A DNA stretch of 64,000 bases from Thiomonas sp. FB-Cd (lineage in GTDB: Bacteria; Pseudomonadota; Gammaproteobacteria; Burkholderiales; Burkholderiaceae_C), in assembly GCF_000733775.1 (NCBI RefSeq), contig NZ_JPOE01000002.1:1116001-1180000 (forward strand), read 5' to 3'. This document shows, piece by piece, positions 33,188-44,310 of this stretch (the first letter of the stretch is position 1; the number at the start of each line of letters is the position of its first letter). Both the position numbers and the translations under genes were made by a program. The notes below the pieces were generated by a model. It was not told where the DNA came from and searched no databases. It worked only from the letters and a program-made list of their open reading frames with translations.

Positions 33188-34405
33188 ATGGACAGTATCA
33201 CCCAGCACTGCATCGAGCAAACTCTGGACAGTCTGGAAACGCTGGATGTGCTCGCCGAGGCGACCGGTGAGCTTGCCATCTTCTACGCCAATCCCGCTGC
33301 GCAAAACACCCTGGCACGGTTCTCTGACATGTTCAGGAACTATCTCGGCGGCATCGACCCAGCCCAGATCCGGGGTCACTCGATAAAGCTCATCTTCCGC
33401 GACGGCGAAGCCGCGCGAGACCGGCTACAGGAATTGATGAGTGGCCAATGTTCAGTTCTACACGAGCAGATCGAGATTGGAACCTTCCTTTTCTCGCTGG
33501 TCGTCGCAGTCATTCGAGATGTGCACGGCGAGCCGCTTTGCCTGCATGCGAGCCTGCGCAATATTTCGGCACGGCGCGAAGCCGTGCAGTTGAACGACCG
33601 GCTCAAGACGGTTCTGAATTCATTGATCAAAGCCGAGGTTGAGGTTGGCCAATCAATGTCTGCAGTGGATTCCGCCATCGGCAAAGTCAAGGATGCAACA
33701 GCCGGCAACGCCCGATCCGTTGGTGACCTTCTCACACAGGTCACGATGATTGCCTCACTGGTGCAGAGTATTCAAGAGATCTCCAACAAGACGAATCTGC
33801 TCGCACTCAATGCGGCCATCGAAGCCGCGCGCGCCGGTGAAGCAGGCAGGGGCTTCGCGGTGGTCGCCGATGAAGTGCGCAATCTGGCACGCCGCGTGCA
33901 GGACATCACCATGAGCATCGAAGGAAATACGGATGCCATCGCCATGCATACGCAGCAGATCGAGGCAACGAGCAACCAGTCCAACCACGAACTTGCAGCT
34001 GTCGACGCCGTGGTTGCAAAGCTGCAGTGCCAGGTGAAGGACATGCAGCGCCTGGCCGCCCAAACCCTGCTCCGCGCAGCGGAGGAGGATCACAGAAACT
34101 TTCTGATTCAAGTTCTGGCCGAAGCCGAGGGCAATCCTCCCACCATGCCGGCTTCAGCGGTGCCTGACCACCATCAATGCAGTTTTGGCCAGTGGTACGA
34201 CACTCGGGACCAAGGGGCAATCGACGGGTTGTCAACGCTGAAGTCGATCGGCACACCCCATGCACAAGTGCATGCCATTGCTCGCCAGATCCTGCAAGCG
34301 GCCCATGATGGCAGGCGAGAGCATATTCCTCAAATGACCACATCGCTGCTTGGTCAGGAACGACAGTTGATCGAACTTCTCCACACGCTCAGCGCCGAAT
34401 TTTGA
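33188..34405 (+). CDS. Soluble chemoreceptor (MCP signalling domain plus CZB domain)
   Basis: 405 residues. There are no membrane segments. Residues 1-140 form a PAS-like sensing part ([13 protein letters not shown], then SIKLIFRDG). The signalling hairpin is intact: [20 protein letters not shown] and [17 protein letters not shown] near 200-240. The C-terminal part is a chemoreceptor zinc-binding domain with [10 protein letters not shown] (HxxxC and later His residues). CZB domains sense zinc or hypochlorous acid in characterised systems, and PAS-MCP-CZB proteins can also control diguanylate cyclases. I chose the ATG at 33188 because it matches the duplicated start region; GTG/ATG at 33143 is possible. 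Confidence 0.85.
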   Translation: MDSITQHCIEQTLDSLETLDVLAEATGELAIFYANPAAQNTLARFSDMFRNYLGGIDPAQIRGHSIKLIFRDGEAARDRLQELMSGQCSVLHEQIEIGTFLFSLVVAVIRDVHGEPLCLHASLRNISARREAVQLNDRLKTVLNSLIKAEVEVGQSMSAVDSAIGKVKDATAGNARSVGDLLTQVTMIASLVQSIQEISNKTNLLALNAAIEAARAGEAGRGFAVVADEVRNLARRVQDITMSIEGNTDAIAMHTQQIEATSNQSNHELAAVDAVVAKLQCQVKDMQRLAAQTLLRAAEEDHRNFLIQVLAEAEGNPPTMPASAVPDHHQCSFGQWYDTRDQGAIDGLSTLKSIGTPHAQVHAIARQILQAAHDGRREHIPQMTTSLLGQERQLIELLHTLSAEF

Positions 34406-34529
34406 TTGATTGGACCCGCTCCCCCCACAGGCATGCGCGGAAAAGGCAGATGGCCTGCGCACAAGTTGCCCATGCAGAGCGCGGGGCACAGACCTGCCTG
34501 GCGTGGGCCTGACGTGCCCGGTCTGCCTG

Positions 34530-35255
34530 CTACCGATGCGCCGCAAGCCAGACCAATCCAACCAATAGCGGTTGGTGCAGCATGTAGATCGTCAGTGGCC
34601 AGCGGCCGAGAAACCCAAGCGGGCGCACGCTGGGCAGCGCAGCCAACGCCCGGAAATCCGCCCGACGCAACAGCGCGCCAAGGCCAGCACCAAGCCAGAA
34701 CACGCCAATCCAGGGCAGCAACGGGACGTAGTCCTCCGTGATCGGCTTTTGCGTGATCAACCCGGTCCAGTTCCACAGGGGTGGATTGAAGAACGCGTGC
34801 CCCAGAAACTGGGGCGCGGCAATGGCCAGCGGCGCCAGCAGCAGCACCCAGGCGCCCAGGCGCCGGCCAAGGATGTGGTGGACCAGCAGCATGGCTGCCA
34901 CCCCCTGCAGGATGCCGAAGTAGATGAAGCTGTGCGGGAACGCGAGGTAGCTGCCTGCTGTCACCAGCAGGCCACACCCGGCGATTTGCCCCCAGCGCTT
35001 CCAGAACGCTCGCTCGGTGCGCCCGCGTGCATCGCCGTAACTTTGCGCCAACCCCGCGGTGAACAAAAACAGGCTGACGATGCACACGCGCTGCCAGAGC
35101 CACCAGGGGCTGGTGTAGAAATCGGTATGAATGACGCCGAACCAATTCAGGTCGAAACTGAAGTGGAAGCTCATCATCCAGACGATGGCGAGCCCTCGCA
35201 GGCTGTCGAGCCCGCCGAGTCGTGGCCGTCGCGGCACCACGCCCGCGCTCCTCAC
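34530..35255 (-). CDS. Heparan-alpha-glucosaminide N-acetyltransferase-like membrane protein (DUF1624 type)
   Basis: 241 residues with about seven hydrophobic segments. The N-terminal GGLDSLRGLAIVWMMSFHF resembles the catalytic His-bearing first membrane helix of the HGSNAT/YeiB acyltransferase superfamily, and LGRWPLTIYMLHQPLLVGL matches its last helix. It may acylate a cell-surface glycan. A GTG at 35255 with GAGGG upstream puts the start 10 bp after the purL stop; ATGs at 35285 and 35318 would overlap purL and are possible. It appears to be translated in series with purL. Confidence 0.78.
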   Translation of the reverse strand: MRSAGVVPRRPRLGGLDSLRGLAIVWMMSFHFSFDLNWFGVIHTDFYTSPWWLWQRVCIVSLFLFTAGLAQSYGDARGRTERAFWKRWGQIAGCGLLVTAGSYLAFPHSFIYFGILQGVAAMLLVHHILGRRLGAWVLLLAPLAIAAPQFLGHAFFNPPLWNWTGLITQKPITEDYVPLLPWIGVFWLGAGLGALLRRADFRALAALPSVRPLGFLGRWPLTIYMLHQPLLVGLVWLAAHR

Positions 35256-35265
35256 GGCAAGGCCC

Positions 35266-38200
35266 TCATGCGCACCATGCCCGCGCATTGCGGAACATGC
35301 GCATCCATGGGCTTGCATCGCCCCAGGCCGGTTCAGCCCAGCTGAACTGAAGACTACGGAAAACACGCTCGGGATGGGGCATCAGCGCCGTAAATCGCCC
35401 ATCCGGCGTGGTCACGCCAGTCAGCCCGCCAGCGCTTCCATTGGGGTTCAGCGGGTACGTTTCAGTTGGCTGTCCTGCCCCGTCCACAAAGCGCAGCGCG
35501 GGATCCAGCCGTGCCGGGTCGCCCTGCTGGGAGAAGTCCGCGTAGCCTTCGCCGTGCGCCACCACGATGGGCATGCGGCTGCCGGCCATGCCACTGAAGA
35601 ACAGCGAGGACGAGGGCAGGACTTCCACCATGGCAAGGCGCGCCTCGTACTGCTCGGACTTGTTGCGGGTGAAGCGCGGCCATGCGTGGGCGCCCGGGAT
35701 CATGGGCGCGAGCGCCGCCAGCATCTGGCAGCCGTTGCACACGCCAAGCGCAAAGGTGTCGGTGCGGCTGAAAAACCGCGCGAAATCCTCGGCAAGCGCG
35801 GGGTTGAAGAGCACCGAGCGCGCCCAGCCCTCGCCGGCGCCAAGCACGTCGCCATAGCTGAAGCCGCCACATGCGACAAAGCCGCGGAACGTCTCCAGGC
35901 GCACACGCCCGGCGATGAGGTCGCTCATGTGCACGTCGTAGGCACCGAAACCCGCCTGGTTCATCGCCCAGGCCATCTCGCGCTGGGAGTTCACCCCCTG
36001 CTCGCGCAGAATCGCCACACGGGGTCGAGCCCCCCGCGCAATGAAGGGTGCGGCCACGTCTTCGCTGATGTCAAAGGCAAGCGCGGCATGCAGTCCGGCA
36101 TCGTTGCCGCACACAACCGCATGTTCGGCGTCGGCACATTGCGGGTTGTCGCGCATTCGTGCGATGGCGTGCGAGACGTGGTCCCACTGCCGCAGCAGCT
36201 CGGCACGGCTGTCGCCATAGATCTTGCGGGTGTCGCGCCAGACCTCGATGGCGGGCGCCTCGGTGACCTGCCCCACCACATGCGAGCAGGCCGACAGGCC
36301 CTCCCCACGCAGGATCTGCATCACCGCGTCGCGATCGGCGGCGCGCACCTGCAGCACCACGCCCAGCTCCTCGTTGAACAGGGCGCGCAGCGACAGATCG
36401 TTGCGGCGCTCGCCCACCTGCTGCGCCCAGTTCTTCGCATCGCCCTCATCGGGCATAGCCTCGGCTGCGGCGATCAGCACATCCACGTTCAGCGTCACCC
36501 CCGCGCGCCCGGCAAACGCCATTTCACACACCGCTGCCCACAGCCCGCCGTCGCTGCGGTCGTGGTACGCCAGCACGCGGCCTTGCGCACGCAAGGTCGC
36601 CAGCGCCCGCGTCAGACGCAGCAGATCCTGGGCGTCGTCCAGGTCGGGCACTGGACTTGCGGCCTGCTCCAGCGCCTGCGCCAGGATGCTGCCACCCATG
36701 CGCTGCTTGCCGTGGCCGAGGTCAATCAGCACCAGCACGCTGGAGCCTTGGTCCAGACGCAACTGCGGCGTCCACGCCCCGCGCACGTCATCCAGCACGG
36801 CAAACGCGGAGACGACGAGCGACACGGGCGAGGTCACGCTGCGGTCCTCCTCGCCCTGCTGCCAGCGCGTATGCATGGACAGCGAATCCTTACCCACCGG
36901 CACCCCGATGCCCAGCACCGGGCACAGCCCCAGGGCCACCGCCTGCACCGTGTCGTACAGGGCGGCGTCCTGCCCCGGCTGGCCGCACGCGGCCATCCAG
37001 TTGCACGACAGCTTGACCTGCGACAGGCTTTGCAGCGGCGCTGCAAGCACATTGGTGAGCGCTTCGGCCACTGCCATGCGCCCCGAAGCCGGCGCATGGC
37101 TGACGGCCAGCGGCGTGCGCTCGCCCATGGCCATGGCCTCGCCGCGCACCCCGGCGTAGTCGGCCAGGGTGATGGCGCAGTCGGCCACCGGCACCTGCCA
37201 GGGGCCCACCATGGGATCGCGATGGGACAGCCCGCCCACCGTGCGGTCACCGATCGTGATCAGGAAGCGCTTGCTTGCCACGCTGGGGTGCCGCAGCACG
37301 GTCGTTGCCGCCCACTCCAGCGCCACGCCCGTCAGTTCCACGTCGGGCAGTGCCACCGGCTGGCGCTGCACCGTGCGCACCATGCGCGGGGGCTTGCCCA
37401 GCAGCACGCTCAGCGGCATGTCCACAGGCTGCTCGGGCAGCAACTTGTCGGTGACCTGCAGCCGCGGCTCGACCTGCGCACGCCCCACCACGGCGTGGGG
37501 ACAGCGCTCGCGTGCGCAGATCGCGGCGAACTCCGCAAGAGCCTCCGGGGCGATGGCCAGCACATAGCGCTCCTGGCTCTCGTTGCACCAGATCTCGCGC
37601 GGGCTCATGCCGCTTTCTTCCACCGGTACGTCGCGCAGCTCGAAATCCGCCCCGCGGCCGGCGCCCTCCACCAGTTCAGGGAAGGCGTTGGACAGCCCGC
37701 CTGCCCCCACGTCGTGGATGGCAAGGATGGGGTTGGCGGCACCCAGGGCGCGGCAGGCGTCGATGACTTCCTGGGCGCGGCGCTGCATCTCGGGGTTGCC
37801 ACGCTGCACCGAATCAAAATCCAGATGCTCGGCGTTGGCTCCGGTGGCCAGGCTTGAGGCTGCCCCTCCGCCCACACCAATGCGCATGCCCGGGCCACCG
37901 AGCTGCACGAGCAGCGCGTCGGCCGCGAAGGGCAGCTTGTGGGTGTGCGCATCGGCCACCTCGCCGATGCCCCCGGCCAGCATGATCGGCTTGTGGTAAC
38001 CCCACGTGCGCCCGCCAGCCGACTGCTCGAAGACGCGGAACACGCCGGCCAGGTTGGGCCGGCCGAACTCGTTGTTGAACGCCGCCGCCCCGATCGGACC
38101 CTCGATCATGATCTGCAGGGCGCTTGCCGTGTGGGCGGGCTTGCCGATGTCCCCCTGTTCCCAGGGCTCGGCCTGCGCCTCCAGCCGCAGGTTGGACACG

Positions 38201-39249
38201 TGGAATCCGCTCAGCCCCGCCTTGGGCCGCCCGCCCCGGCCAGTGGCACCCTCGTCGCGAATCTCGCCACCCGCACCGGTGGCGGCGCCGGGAAACGGCG
38301 AGATGGCCGTGGGATGATTGTGCGTTTCCACCTTCATCAGCGTGTGCGCAAGTGCCGGCTCGGCCGTGTAGTGGTGCTGCGGGCCCTGCGGCTGCCAGCG
38401 CTGGATCTCGCCGCCTTGCATCACCGCGGCATTGTCCGAATAGGCCACGATCGTGCCGGCGGGGCTTGCCGCGTGCGTGTGGCGGATCATGCCGAACAGG
38501 GACTGCGGCTGCGCCTGGCCGTCGATCACGAACTGGGCATTGAAGATCTTGTGCCGGCAATGCTCGCTGTTGGCCTGCGCGAACATCAGCAACTCGACGT
38601 CGGTGGGGTTGCGCCGGAGTTCGCCGACGAAGGCATCCATCAGGTAGTCGATCTCGTCCGGCGACAGCGCCAGACCCTGCTCCACGTTGGCGCGCAGCAG
38701 CGCCGCGCGCCCCTCGCCCAGCAGGTCCACGGTCTGCAGCGGCTTGGGGGGCAAGGCGGCGAACAGCCGGTGCGCCTCGTCGCGGGCGAACACCACGGTT
38801 TCGGTCATGCGATCATGCAGCAGCGCCGCGATGGCCTGCAGCTCGTCCGCACCCAGGCTGTCAGGCGTGCGGGCAAACAGGCCGCGCGGCTTCAGGCTGA
38901 AGCGGTATTCCACCGCGCGCTCCACCCGGCGCACCGGCGCGCCGCAGTTGTGCGCGATGTCGGTGGCCTTGCTCGCCCATGGCGAGATGGTGCCCAGGCG
39001 CGGGATGACCAGCAGCGCTGGCCCTTCATCGGGGCCCTCGTAGGGCGCGCCGTAATGCAGCAGCGCCGCCAGGCGATCGCGCAGGGCTGCGTCGGGCTCG
39101 GCGTCGGTGGCCACGAAATGCACCAGGCGCGCGTGCACCTCGGCAATGGACGCCGCCAGGGTTGGATGCGTCTGGTGCAGGCGCTGGAGCAGAGCGTGGC
39201 GGCGAAACGGCGACAGGGCTTGGGCCCCGTCGAAGGTGGAAATGTGCAT
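35266..39249 (-). CDS. purL: Phosphoribosylformylglycinamidine synthase
   Basis: 1327 residues, the large single-chain form typical of proteobacteria. In order: N-terminal PurS-like domain, linker, first synthetase domain with [20 protein letters not shown] (ATP site, near residue 295), second synthetase domain, and a class I glutamine amidotransferase domain with nucleophile Cys in [13 protein letters not shown] and His-Glu in MPHPERVF. It makes FGAM from FGAR, Gln and ATP in purine synthesis. The start [15 protein letters not shown] at 39249 fits homologues; longer readings add low-complexity sequence. A TAAAAT box on the minus strand near 39467 is a candidate -10. Confidence 0.97.
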   Translation of the reverse strand: MHISTFDGAQALSPFRRHALLQRLHQTHPTLAASIAEVHARLVHFVATDAEPDAALRDRLAALLHYGAPYEGPDEGPALLVIPRLGTISPWASKATDIAHNCGAPVRRVERAVEYRFSLKPRGLFARTPDSLGADELQAIAALLHDRMTETVVFARDEAHRLFAALPPKPLQTVDLLGEGRAALLRANVEQGLALSPDEIDYLMDAFVGELRRNPTDVELLMFAQANSEHCRHKIFNAQFVIDGQAQPQSLFGMIRHTHAASPAGTIVAYSDNAAVMQGGEIQRWQPQGPQHHYTAEPALAHTLMKVETHNHPTAISPFPGAATGAGGEIRDEGATGRGGRPKAGLSGFHVSNLRLEAQAEPWEQGDIGKPAHTASALQIMIEGPIGAAAFNNEFGRPNLAGVFRVFEQSAGGRTWGYHKPIMLAGGIGEVADAHTHKLPFAADALLVQLGGPGMRIGVGGGAASSLATGANAEHLDFDSVQRGNPEMQRRAQEVIDACRALGAANPILAIHDVGAGGLSNAFPELVEGAGRGADFELRDVPVEESGMSPREIWCNESQERYVLAIAPEALAEFAAICARERCPHAVVGRAQVEPRLQVTDKLLPEQPVDMPLSVLLGKPPRMVRTVQRQPVALPDVELTGVALEWAATTVLRHPSVASKRFLITIGDRTVGGLSHRDPMVGPWQVPVADCAITLADYAGVRGEAMAMGERTPLAVSHAPASGRMAVAEALTNVLAAPLQSLSQVKLSCNWMAACGQPGQDAALYDTVQAVALGLCPVLGIGVPVGKDSLSMHTRWQQGEEDRSVTSPVSLVVSAFAVLDDVRGAWTPQLRLDQGSSVLVLIDLGHGKQRMGGSILAQALEQAASPVPDLDDAQDLLRLTRALATLRAQGRVLAYHDRSDGGLWAAVCEMAFAGRAGVTLNVDVLIAAAEAMPDEGDAKNWAQQVGERRNDLSLRALFNEELGVVLQVRAADRDAVMQILRGEGLSACSHVVGQVTEAPAIEVWRDTRKIYGDSRAELLRQWDHVSHAIARMRDNPQCADAEHAVVCGNDAGLHAALAFDISEDVAAPFIARGARPRVAILREQGVNSQREMAWAMNQAGFGAYDVHMSDLIAGRVRLETFRGFVACGGFSYGDVLGAGEGWARSVLFNPALAEDFARFFSRTDTFALGVCNGCQMLAALAPMIPGAHAWPRFTRNKSEQYEARLAMVEVLPSSSLFFSGMAGSRMPIVVAHGEGYADFSQQGDPARLDPALRFVDGAGQPTETYPLNPNGSAGGLTGVTTPDGRFTALMPHPERVFRSLQFSWAEPAWGDASPWMRMFRNARAWCA

Positions 39250-39554
39250 GGACGGCGCGCGCGGCGGGTGCGGAAAGGGGAAGGCGAAGGGCAAGCGAAT
39301 GCGTGAAGCGGCACAAGCGTGAAGCGGAACGGGAAAGCCGGGACTGCAGAGCGACCGTGTGGCGTGCTGGCCTGAAAAACGCGGGTGAAGCGCGCGGCGC
39401 GCCAGGCAGCCGCCACCGGTCGCGCACGCAACCCGGATCATGCCCCGGTTCGGCCGTGCGCCCCGCGCATTTTAGATGGGACGCCCTTACGCGCGATGCG
39501 GGTGCTGCGCGACACCCAGCCGGCGCGCGCAGCCAGTGAGATAATGCGCCCGCT
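39250..39554. other. Divergent promoter region of purL and map (305 bp)
   Basis: No gene. On the minus strand CCCATCTAAAATG (around 39463-39478) offers a TAAAAT -10 box for purL; the same 13-base string occurs at 6426-6440 upstream of the SDR gene at 5537-6286. No clear boxes for map were seen, though its ATG is preceded by GAGATAATG. Confidence 0.4.
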
Positions 39555-40373
39555 ATGAGTATTTCAATCAAAACCCCTGAAGATTTCCCCAAGCTGCGCG
39601 TCGCCGGTCGTCTGGGCTCGGAGCTTCTGGACTACCTGACCCCGCACGTCAAGGCCGGCATCACGACCCGCGAGCTCGATCGCCTGGCCCATGACTACAC
39701 GGTCAATGTGCAGCAGGCCATCCCCGCCCCGCTGAACTACGCCCCGCCCGGCTACACGCCCTACCCGGCGTCGATCTGCACCTCGGTGAATCACGTGGTG
39801 TGCCACGGCATCCCGAACGACAAGCCGCTGAAGGATGGCGACGTGATCAACATCGACGTCACCGTCATCAAGGACGGCTGGCATGGCGATACCAGCCGCA
39901 TGTTCATCATCGGCAAGGTGGCCCCCCACGTCGAGCGCCTGTGCCGCATCACCTACGAGGCCATGTGGCATGGCATCGTGCGCGTGCGCCCCGGCGCGCA
40001 CCTGGGCGATATCGGCCATGCCATCCAGACCTTTGCCGAAGACGCCGGCTACAGCGTGGTGCGCGAATTCTGCGGTCACGGCATCGGTCGCAACTTTCAC
40101 GAGGATCCCCAGGTCCTGCACTATGGAAGACCGGGCACGCTCGATGAACTGCGCCCGGGCATGGTCTTCACCATCGAGCCGATGATCAACGCCGGGCGAC
40201 GCGAGATCCGCGAAATGGCCGATGGCTGGACCATCGTCACCAAGGACCGCTCGCTGTCGGCGCAGTGGGAGCACATGGTGCTGGTGACGGAAAAGGGCTA
40301 CGAAGTCCTCACCCTCTCGCAAGGCTCCCCCGCACCACCCGACTTCGTTCGGGAATTCGCGACTGCCGCCTGA
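39555..40373 (+). CDS. map: Methionine aminopeptidase, type I
   Basis: 272 residues. The five metal ligands are visible: Asp in DVINIDVTV, Asp in GWHGDTSRMF, His in FCGHGIGRNFHE, Glu in VFTIEPM, and Glu in QWEHMVLV. The substrate-contact His in NHVVCHGIPN is also present. It removes N-terminal Met from nascent proteins in the cytoplasm. glnD starts 10 bp after its stop; the map-glnD order is common in Burkholderiales and other betaproteobacteria. Confidence 0.97.
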   Translation: MSISIKTPEDFPKLRVAGRLGSELLDYLTPHVKAGITTRELDRLAHDYTVNVQQAIPAPLNYAPPGYTPYPASICTSVNHVVCHGIPNDKPLKDGDVINIDVTVIKDGWHGDTSRMFIIGKVAPHVERLCRITYEAMWHGIVRVRPGAHLGDIGHAIQTFAEDAGYSVVREFCGHGIGRNFHEDPQVLHYGRPGTLDELRPGMVFTIEPMINAGRREIREMADGWTIVTKDRSLSAQWEHMVLVTEKGYEVLTLSQGSPAPPDFVREFATAA

Positions 40374-40383
40374 GCGCGCAGCA

Positions 40384-43005
40384 GTGGCCGTCGTCCCCAC
40401 GCCGCAGCCTTCGGCCGTCGCCGCGCCGGATGTTGCCGCCATTCGTGGGACCTGGCGCACGGCGCGCAATGCCCTGCTGGCCGACTTCAGCGCCCACCCC
40501 CAGCGCGTGCGGCCCCTGTTGCAGGGCCTGAGCCGGGCGGCGGACGCCGCGCTGCGCGCGCTGTGGCTGCACGCCGGCATGCCGGCCGATTGTGCCTTGC
40601 TGGCCGTGGGCGGCTTCGGACGCGCCCGGCTGTTCCCGCACTCCGACGTGGACGTGCTCATCCTGTTGCCGGATGCGCCCGCTGCCAGCACCCAGCAGGC
40701 GGCCGAGCGCTTTGTCGCGGCGTGCTGGGACGCGGGGCTGGAAATCGGCCCGAGCGTGCGCACCGTGCAGGCCTGCATTGAGGAGTCCGAGCGCGACGTC
40801 ACGGTGCAGACCACGCTGCTGGAATCGCGCGCGCTGTGCGGGGATCGGGCGCTCGTCGGGCGTTTCCACAAAGCCTTCGAAGCCCATCTGGATGCGCGCG
40901 CGTACTTCCAGGCCAAGCTGCTGGAGATGCGCCAGCGCCATGCCAAGTTTGAAAACACGCCGTACGCCCTGGAGCCCAACTGCAAGGAAAGTCCAGGCGG
41001 GCTGCGCGACCTGCAGATACTGCTGTGGGTGGGACGCGCGGCCGGGCTTGGCGCCAGCTGGCAGCAGCTTCGCGCCAGCGGCGTGCTCAGCGCCTACGAG
41101 GCCCGCAAGATCCAGACCAACGAGCGCATGCTCGAGCGCATCCGCGCGCACCTGCACGTGGCCGCGGGCCGGCGCGAAGACCGCCTGGTGTTCGATCTGC
41201 AAACCACTGTGGCCGCCGCCATGGGGCTGCGTCCCGACCCCACCAAGCGCGCGGGCGAAAGGCTGATGCAGCTGTACTACTGGGCTGCCAAGGCCGTCGA
41301 GCAACTCAACCAGATCGTGCTGCTGACGATCGAAGGCAGGCTGTGGCCGGAGCTCGCGGCCCAGCCGGGGCGGGCGATTGCGGGCATCCCGGACGTGCAG
41401 GACGGCCTCTTTCTGGACAAGGACGGCCGGCTGGAGCCCGCCGACCTGCGGTTGTATGAACGCGACCCGCCGGCCATTCTGGAGACGTTCGTGGTGTTCG
41501 CCCTGGCCCCGGGCATCCGCGGCCTGACGGCGCCCACGCTGCGCGCGCTGTACCACGCGCGCGAGCGCATGGACGCCGCCTTCCGGCGCGACCCGCGCAG
41601 CCGCGCGGCGTTCCTGCGCATCATGCAGTCACCCCAGGGCGTGACCCACGCGCTGCGCCTGATGAACCGCACCAGCGTGCTGGGGCGCTACCTGCTGCCG
41701 TTTCGGCGCATTGTCGGGCGCATGCAGCACGACCTGTTCCACGTCTACACGGTCGACCAGCACATCCTGATGGTGGTGCGCAACGTGCGGCGGTTTTTCA
41801 TTCTCGAGCACGCGCACGAATATCCGTTTTGCTCCCAGCTCGCCGCGGGCATGGAAAAGCCCTGGCGGCTGGTGCTCGCCGCGCTGTTCCACGACATCGC
41901 CAAGGGTCGCGGCGGCGACCATTCGGTGCTTGGCACGGCCGAGGTCCGCCGCTTCGGCAAGGCCCACAATCTCAGCGGCGAGGACATCGACTTCGTCGCT
42001 TTCCTGGTTGCGCAGCACCTCACCATGTCACGCGTGGCGCAAAAGGAGGACATGAGCGACCCCGATGTCATCACCCGCTTTGCCGCGCTGGTGGGCGACG
42101 AGCCCCATCTGACCGCGCTGTACCTGCTGAGCGTGGCGGACATCCGCGGCACCAGCCCCAAGGTGTGGAACGGCTGGAAGGCCAAGCTTCTGGAAGACCT
42201 GTACCGCGCCACGCTGCGCGTGCTGGGCGGCCAGGCACCGAATGCGCAGGCCGAACTGCAGCAGCGCCAGCAGGAAGCGCGCCGCCTGCTCAACCTCTAT
42301 GGCATCGACGAGCACGGCGCCAAGGCGCTGTGGGACACGCTGGACGCCAGCTATTTCCTGCGCCACGACCCCGCCGTCGTGGCCTGGCACACGCGCCAGC
42401 TCATGCGCCGCACCGCGAGCGCCGAGCCGGTGGTGAGCTCGCGCCTGGCCCCCCATGGCGAAGGCCTGGAGGTGCTGGTGTACTGCCCCGACCAGCCCGA
42501 CCTGTTTGCGCGCATCTGCGGCTTTTTCGACCAGCACAACTTCAGCATCCTCGACGCCAAGATCCACACCACCCGCGCGGGCTGGGCGCTGGACAGCTTC
42601 GTGGTCATCGAGCCGCAGCTTGCCCAGCACTACCGCGACCTGATCTCGCTGCTGGAGGTGGAACTGGCCCGCACGCTGGCGGCGCGCGGGCCCCTGCCCG
42701 ACCCGGTGCGCGGCCGCGTGTCGCGCCGCGTGCGGCATTTCCCGGTGCAGCCGCGCGTGGAACTGCGCGGTGATGAGCGCGGCCAGCGTTGGATCCTGAG
42801 CGTGCGCGCCAGTGACCGCACGGGCTTGCTCTACGCCATTGCGCGCGTGCTGGCCGCACGCGCGATCAGCGTGCAGCTGGCCAAGATCATGACGCTGGGC
42901 GAGCGCGTGGAAGACACCTTCGTGCTGCAGGCCGCGAGCCTGGGCAGCGAGAAGGCCCAGCTCGCGCTGGAAACCGCCGTGCTCGAGGCCCTTGAGGCGG
43001 CCTGA
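40384..43005 (+). CDS. glnD: Bifunctional PII uridylyltransferase/uridylyl-removing enzyme
   Basis: 873 residues from a GTG at 40384. Domains in order: nucleotidyltransferase with GGFGRARLFPHSDVDVL near residue 77, where the two Asp bind metal; a helical linker; an HD hydrolase domain with LFHDIAKGRGGDHS near 505; and two C-terminal ACT domains (VLVYCPDQPDLFARICGFF near 700, SVRASDRTGLLYAIARVL near 810). It uridylylates PII proteins when nitrogen is limiting and removes UMP when glutamine binds the ACT domains. The SD site for the GTG is weak, so coupling to map is likely. Confidence 0.97.
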   Translation: MAVVPTPQPSAVAAPDVAAIRGTWRTARNALLADFSAHPQRVRPLLQGLSRAADAALRALWLHAGMPADCALLAVGGFGRARLFPHSDVDVLILLPDAPAASTQQAAERFVAACWDAGLEIGPSVRTVQACIEESERDVTVQTTLLESRALCGDRALVGRFHKAFEAHLDARAYFQAKLLEMRQRHAKFENTPYALEPNCKESPGGLRDLQILLWVGRAAGLGASWQQLRASGVLSAYEARKIQTNERMLERIRAHLHVAAGRREDRLVFDLQTTVAAAMGLRPDPTKRAGERLMQLYYWAAKAVEQLNQIVLLTIEGRLWPELAAQPGRAIAGIPDVQDGLFLDKDGRLEPADLRLYERDPPAILETFVVFALAPGIRGLTAPTLRALYHARERMDAAFRRDPRSRAAFLRIMQSPQGVTHALRLMNRTSVLGRYLLPFRRIVGRMQHDLFHVYTVDQHILMVVRNVRRFFILEHAHEYPFCSQLAAGMEKPWRLVLAALFHDIAKGRGGDHSVLGTAEVRRFGKAHNLSGEDIDFVAFLVAQHLTMSRVAQKEDMSDPDVITRFAALVGDEPHLTALYLLSVADIRGTSPKVWNGWKAKLLEDLYRATLRVLGGQAPNAQAELQQRQQEARRLLNLYGIDEHGAKALWDTLDASYFLRHDPAVVAWHTRQLMRRTASAEPVVSSRLAPHGEGLEVLVYCPDQPDLFARICGFFDQHNFSILDAKIHTTRAGWALDSFVVIEPQLAQHYRDLISLLEVELARTLAARGPLPDPVRGRVSRRVRHFPVQPRVELRGDERGQRWILSVRASDRTGLLYAIARVLAARAISVQLAKIMTLGERVEDTFVLQAASLGSEKAQLALETAVLEALEAA

Positions 43006-43023
43006 GCCGCCTTGCCCAGCGGC

Positions 43024-43344
43024 TCAGTCGTCGACGCCGGCGCGCACCAGGCGCGCCTGCAGGGCCTGCAGCTGCTCCATGAGCTCCAGCGCCAGCGCCG
43101 CGCCCTCCAGATTCACCCCGAGGTCACGCTGAAGCCGGCGCACGGTGCGCGCGGTAAACAGGGCCTGCGCCGGAAAGCGCCACGCCTGCGGGGCCTCCGC
43201 GGCTCTTGGAAGCGGCTCCAGAATGCCCACCTGAACCAGCTCCATGACCCAGGTTTCGGGCTCCGCGCAGGCCACCGTCAGGGCTTGCAGGTCGAGCAGC
43301 ACGCCCTCGTCCATGGGTGTGGCGGTCAAAACGTTCACATGCAT
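43024..43344 (-). CDS. cbpM: Chaperone modulator CbpM
   Basis: 106 residues, a MerR-like helical protein (LTVACAEPETWVMELVQVGIL, then ALFTARTVRRLQRDLGVNLEGAALAL). CbpM binds the J domain of CbpA and blocks its co-chaperone function. It lies 14 bp after the end of cbpA, with GGGAG before the ATG at 43344, so the two form an operon. The C-terminal helix is a short coiled coil (LMEQLQALQARLV). Confidence 0.88.
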   Translation of the reverse strand: MHVNVLTATPMDEGVLLDLQALTVACAEPETWVMELVQVGILEPLPRAAEAPQAWRFPAQALFTARTVRRLQRDLGVNLEGAALALELMEQLQALQARLVRAGVDD

Positions 43345-43358
43345 CGCTCAGGCTCCCT

Positions 43359-44310
43359 TCAAACGCCCAGGTGCAGGCGCGGGTTGAATCGCAGCTCGCT
43401 GGCCATGCGCTTGTACAGCTCCACAGCCTTCGGGTTGTCGGCCGGGGCAGCACGACCTTCAGCTCGATGTACAGATCGCCGGGCTCGGCTGCTGGCAGGC
43501 CGCGCCCCTTGAGGCGCAGCTTGCGCCCGGTTTGCGAACCCGCGGGCACGTTGACTTCCACGGTGCCGCCCGGCGTCGGCGCGGCAACCTGACCGCCAAG
43601 CGCGGCCTCCCAGGGCGCCACGGGCAAGGTGAGGTACAGGTCCTTGTCCACCACGCGGTACCAGGCATGGGGCCTGAACTGGATTTCCAGGTACAGGTCG
43701 CCGCTGTGCCCGTCGGCGCCCGGCGTCCCCTGCCCCGCCAGGCGCAGGCGCTGGCCCTCGCGCACGCCGCGCGGAATCTGCACCCGCAGGCTGCGCTCCT
43801 GCATCGTCACGTGCCCTGAAGCGTCCGCTTGCGGGCTTTGCAGGGTGATGGTGCGCTCGGCTCCACTGAACGCGTCTTCCAGGTCGATGGCGATGCGCGC
43901 ATGGTGATCGGCCGCGCGCGCCGAACGCCGCGCGTGTGCCTGGGAGCCGCCGCGCGCAGCGCCGCCGAACAGCGATTCAAAGAAATCGCTGAACGCCGCG
44001 GCCTCCTCCTCGCCCATGCCCCGGTCGCCACCCGCCCCGAGAACTCGAAGCCGCTGCCCCAGTCTGGGGGCGGCTGGAAGTCCTGCCCCGACTGGTACCG
44101 TGAGCCCAGGCGGTCATAGGCCGCGCGCTTTTCGGGATCCTTCAACACCTCGTATGCCTCGCCCAGTTCCTTGAAACGCTCCTCGGCCTGGGGCTCCTTG
44201 CTGACGTCGGGGTGGAATTTACGAGCCAGTTTGCGGTAGGCGCGCTTGATGTCGTCGTCGCTCGCGCCACGCTCGACACCCAGCACTTCGTAGTAGTCCT
44301 TGAATTTCAT
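43359..44310 (-). pseudogene. cbpA: Curved-DNA-binding protein CbpA (DnaJ family), two frameshifts
   Basis: Three readings, in order, cover a full 317-residue CbpA. Codons from 44310 give the J domain ([23 protein letters not shown] motif in RKFHPDVSK). One base is missing near 44035 in a G run; adding a G restores [17 protein letters not shown]. The client-binding barrels follow ([32 protein letters not shown]). A second base is missing near 43444 in a C/G run; adding it restores LPPADNPKAVELYKRM and the C-terminus RFNPRLHLGV. With both corrections the gene is whole. I think sequencing error likelier than mutation, since cbpM downstream is intact. Confidence 0.85.

Noticed and set aside
35131..39306. 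Long open frames on the plus strand opposite purL (908 and 455 codons)
   Set aside because: purL is unmistakable on the other strand; these are high-GC shadow frames with His/Arg-rich, non-protein-like sequence.
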